This document shows, piece after piece, positions 63,011 to 64,000 of a stretch of DNA of 64,000 bases. A program made the translations under genes and the position numbers. Origin of the DNA: Bradyrhizobium sp. AZCC 1610 (GTDB lineage: Bacteria; Pseudomonadota; Alphaproteobacteria; Rhizobiales; Xanthobacteraceae); assembly GCF_036924515.1 (NCBI RefSeq), contig NZ_JAZHRR010000001.1:5427001-5491000 (forward strand). Reading direction: 5' to 3'. Each line of letters begins with the position of its first letter. Positions within the stretch are counted from its first letter, which is position 1. Under the pieces are notes generated by a model. That model saw nothing but the letters and a program-made list of their open reading frames with translations. It had not been told where the DNA came from and did not search any database.

Positions 63011-63116
63011 GTGAAACTCAGCGCGTCTCGCGCCTCTGGCCAAGAGTGGTCGACTTGCAGTGGGTCGAACGGCGATTCCAGCGGTCGCCATGACGAATGC
63101 GGACGCCATCTGGCCG

Positions 63117-64000
63117 TCACCCGAACCGGTGATCGTACCGGCTCACGCTGAGTTCGCTTACGTCGATGTCCGGCTTCCGCCCCGACATCATGTCCGCCAG
63201 CACTCTCCCCGAGCCGCAGGCCATGGTCCAGCCGAGCGTGCCGTGGCCGGTGTTGAGATGAAGATTGCTGTAGCGCGTAGTGCCAATGACCGGCGGCCCG
63301 TCCGGCGTCATCGGGCGCAGGCCGCTCCAGAACGTGGCCTTGCCGAGGTCGCCGCCGCACGGAAACATGTCGGTCAGGGAGTGATCCAGCGTCGCGCGCC
63401 GCGCCGCATCGAGCCGGTCCGAATAGCCTGAGATTTCCGCGGTGCCGCCGACGCGGATGCGATTCCCCAGCCGCGTGATCGCGACCTTGTAGCTCTCGTC
63501 CATCACGGTGGAAACCGGCGCGCCATCGGGATCGATGATGGGGACCGTGATCGAATAGCCCTTTACGGGATAGACCGGAATTGAAACGCCGATCGGCTTG
63601 AGCAGTCGCGGCGACCAGCTTCCCAGCGCCGCGACATAGGTATCGGCCTGCAACAGCCCCGCGCTGGTCACGACACCGGTGATCTTGTCGCCATCCGCGA
63701 CCAGGCGCTCAATGATCGTGTTGAATTTGAACTGCACGCCGAGCTTTGCTGCTTCCTTGGCGAGCGCCTGCGTGAACATGTGGCAATCGCCGGTCTCGTC
63801 CTGCGGCAACCGCAGTCCGCCGACGAACTTGTCCTTCACGCCGGCGAGTGCCGGCTCGGCGCCAATGCAGCCGGTGCGATCGAGCACTTCGTAGGGCACG
63901 CCATATTGCTTGAGCACCGCGATATCGTCGCCGATGCCGTCAAGCTGCTTCTGCTTACGAAACAGCTGCAGCGTGCCTTGACTGCGCTCGTCATACTTGA
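63117..64000 (-). CDS. D-amino acid dehydrogenase (DadA family), C-terminal part only
   Basis: The gene runs off the right edge; about 293 C-terminal residues are visible up to the stop at 63117. The sequence has [45 protein letters not shown], then [35 protein letters not shown] and the FAD segment [28 protein letters not shown], all typical of DadA. It deaminates D-amino acids at the membrane, passing electrons to quinone. An alanine racemase gene often accompanies dadA but would lie outside the window. Confidence 0.92.
   Translation of the reverse strand, partial: KYDERSQGTLQLFRKQKQLDGIGDDIAVLKQYGVPYEVLDRTGCIGAEPALAGVKDKFVGGLRLPQDETGDCHMFTQALAKEAAKLGVQFKFNTIIERLVADGDKITGVVTSAGLLQADTYVAALGSWSPRLLKPIGVSIPVYPVKGYSITVPIIDPDGAPVSTVMDESYKVAITRLGNRIRVGGTAEISGYSDRLDAARRATLDHSLTDMFPCGGDLGKATFWSGLRPMTPDGPPVIGTTRYSNLHLNTGHGTLGWTMACGSGRVLADMMSGRKPDIDVSELSVSRYDHRFG

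Overview
The window reads as a GC-rich alphaproteobacterial chromosome segment, most likely Bradyrhizobium or a close relative in the Nitrobacteraceae. The basis is the gene families present (Liv-type and Bug-type uptake systems, DUF1236, DUF2066, several Baeyer-Villiger-type monooxygenases), the strong third-position GC bias, and two REP-like intergenic elements of a style common in that group. This assignment is an inference; there is no rRNA or other marker gene. I see no tRNA, rRNA, IS element, phage gene or CRISPR array.

Layout. 1-2.4 kb: the start of an RND efflux pump (adaptor plus truncated inner-membrane pump). 2.7-8.1 kb: a divergent amino-sugar recycling cluster, with nagA and a divergent aspartokinase on the minus strand and nagK, murQ and a nagB-II-type SIS gene on the plus strand. 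8.2-9.1 kb: a DUF2066 exported protein.

9.5-31.5 kb (perhaps to 32.6 kb): about 20 tightly packed plus-strand genes, the most distinctive part of the window. They encode a branched-chain-amino-acid-type ABC importer with an AraC regulator; an importer ATPase fused to a Tm-1-like (UPF0261) domain, followed by its TIM-barrel partner (PEP-hydrolase family); a flotillin-like protein with a very long 44-residue-repeat coiled coil; two CoxG-like SRPBCC proteins; a molybdenum hydroxylase in coxM-S-L-D-E order with the large subunit split in two; then an amidohydrolase, an MBL-fold lactonase-type enzyme, an SMP-30/isochorismatase fusion and an azoreductase. I read this as an uncharacterised uptake, hydroxylation and hydrolysis pathway for a heterocyclic, lactone or amide-like compound. 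It is not a CO dehydrogenase, because the copper-binding cysteine loop is absent.

31.6-34.6 kb: a quinone oxidoreductase, a desaturase/Coq4-like pair, and a scar made of fragments of two genes that flank the 24-kb cluster. 34.9-39.0 kb: a MacAB/DevBCA-type exporter. 39-43.9 kb: TenA, a phospholipase-D-like protein, and a Bug-type binding protein with a divergent LysR regulator. 44.2-50.9 kb: a monooxygenase-esterase fusion, a TfoX-like protein, an ATC-hydrolase-like protein, a phytanoyl-CoA dioxygenase and a second Baeyer-Villiger-type monooxygenase. 51-54.4 kb: a divergent ChaC/gamma-glutamyltransferase pair, a ParE-type toxin-antitoxin module and a second gene-fragment scar. 54.5-62.5 kb: a DUF1236 protein, then an amine/amino-acid unit (FAD oxidase, polar amino acid ABC importer, PuuR-like regulator, cytoplasmic BisC-type molybdoenzyme). 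62.7-64 kb: a small hypothetical protein and a truncated D-amino acid dehydrogenase.
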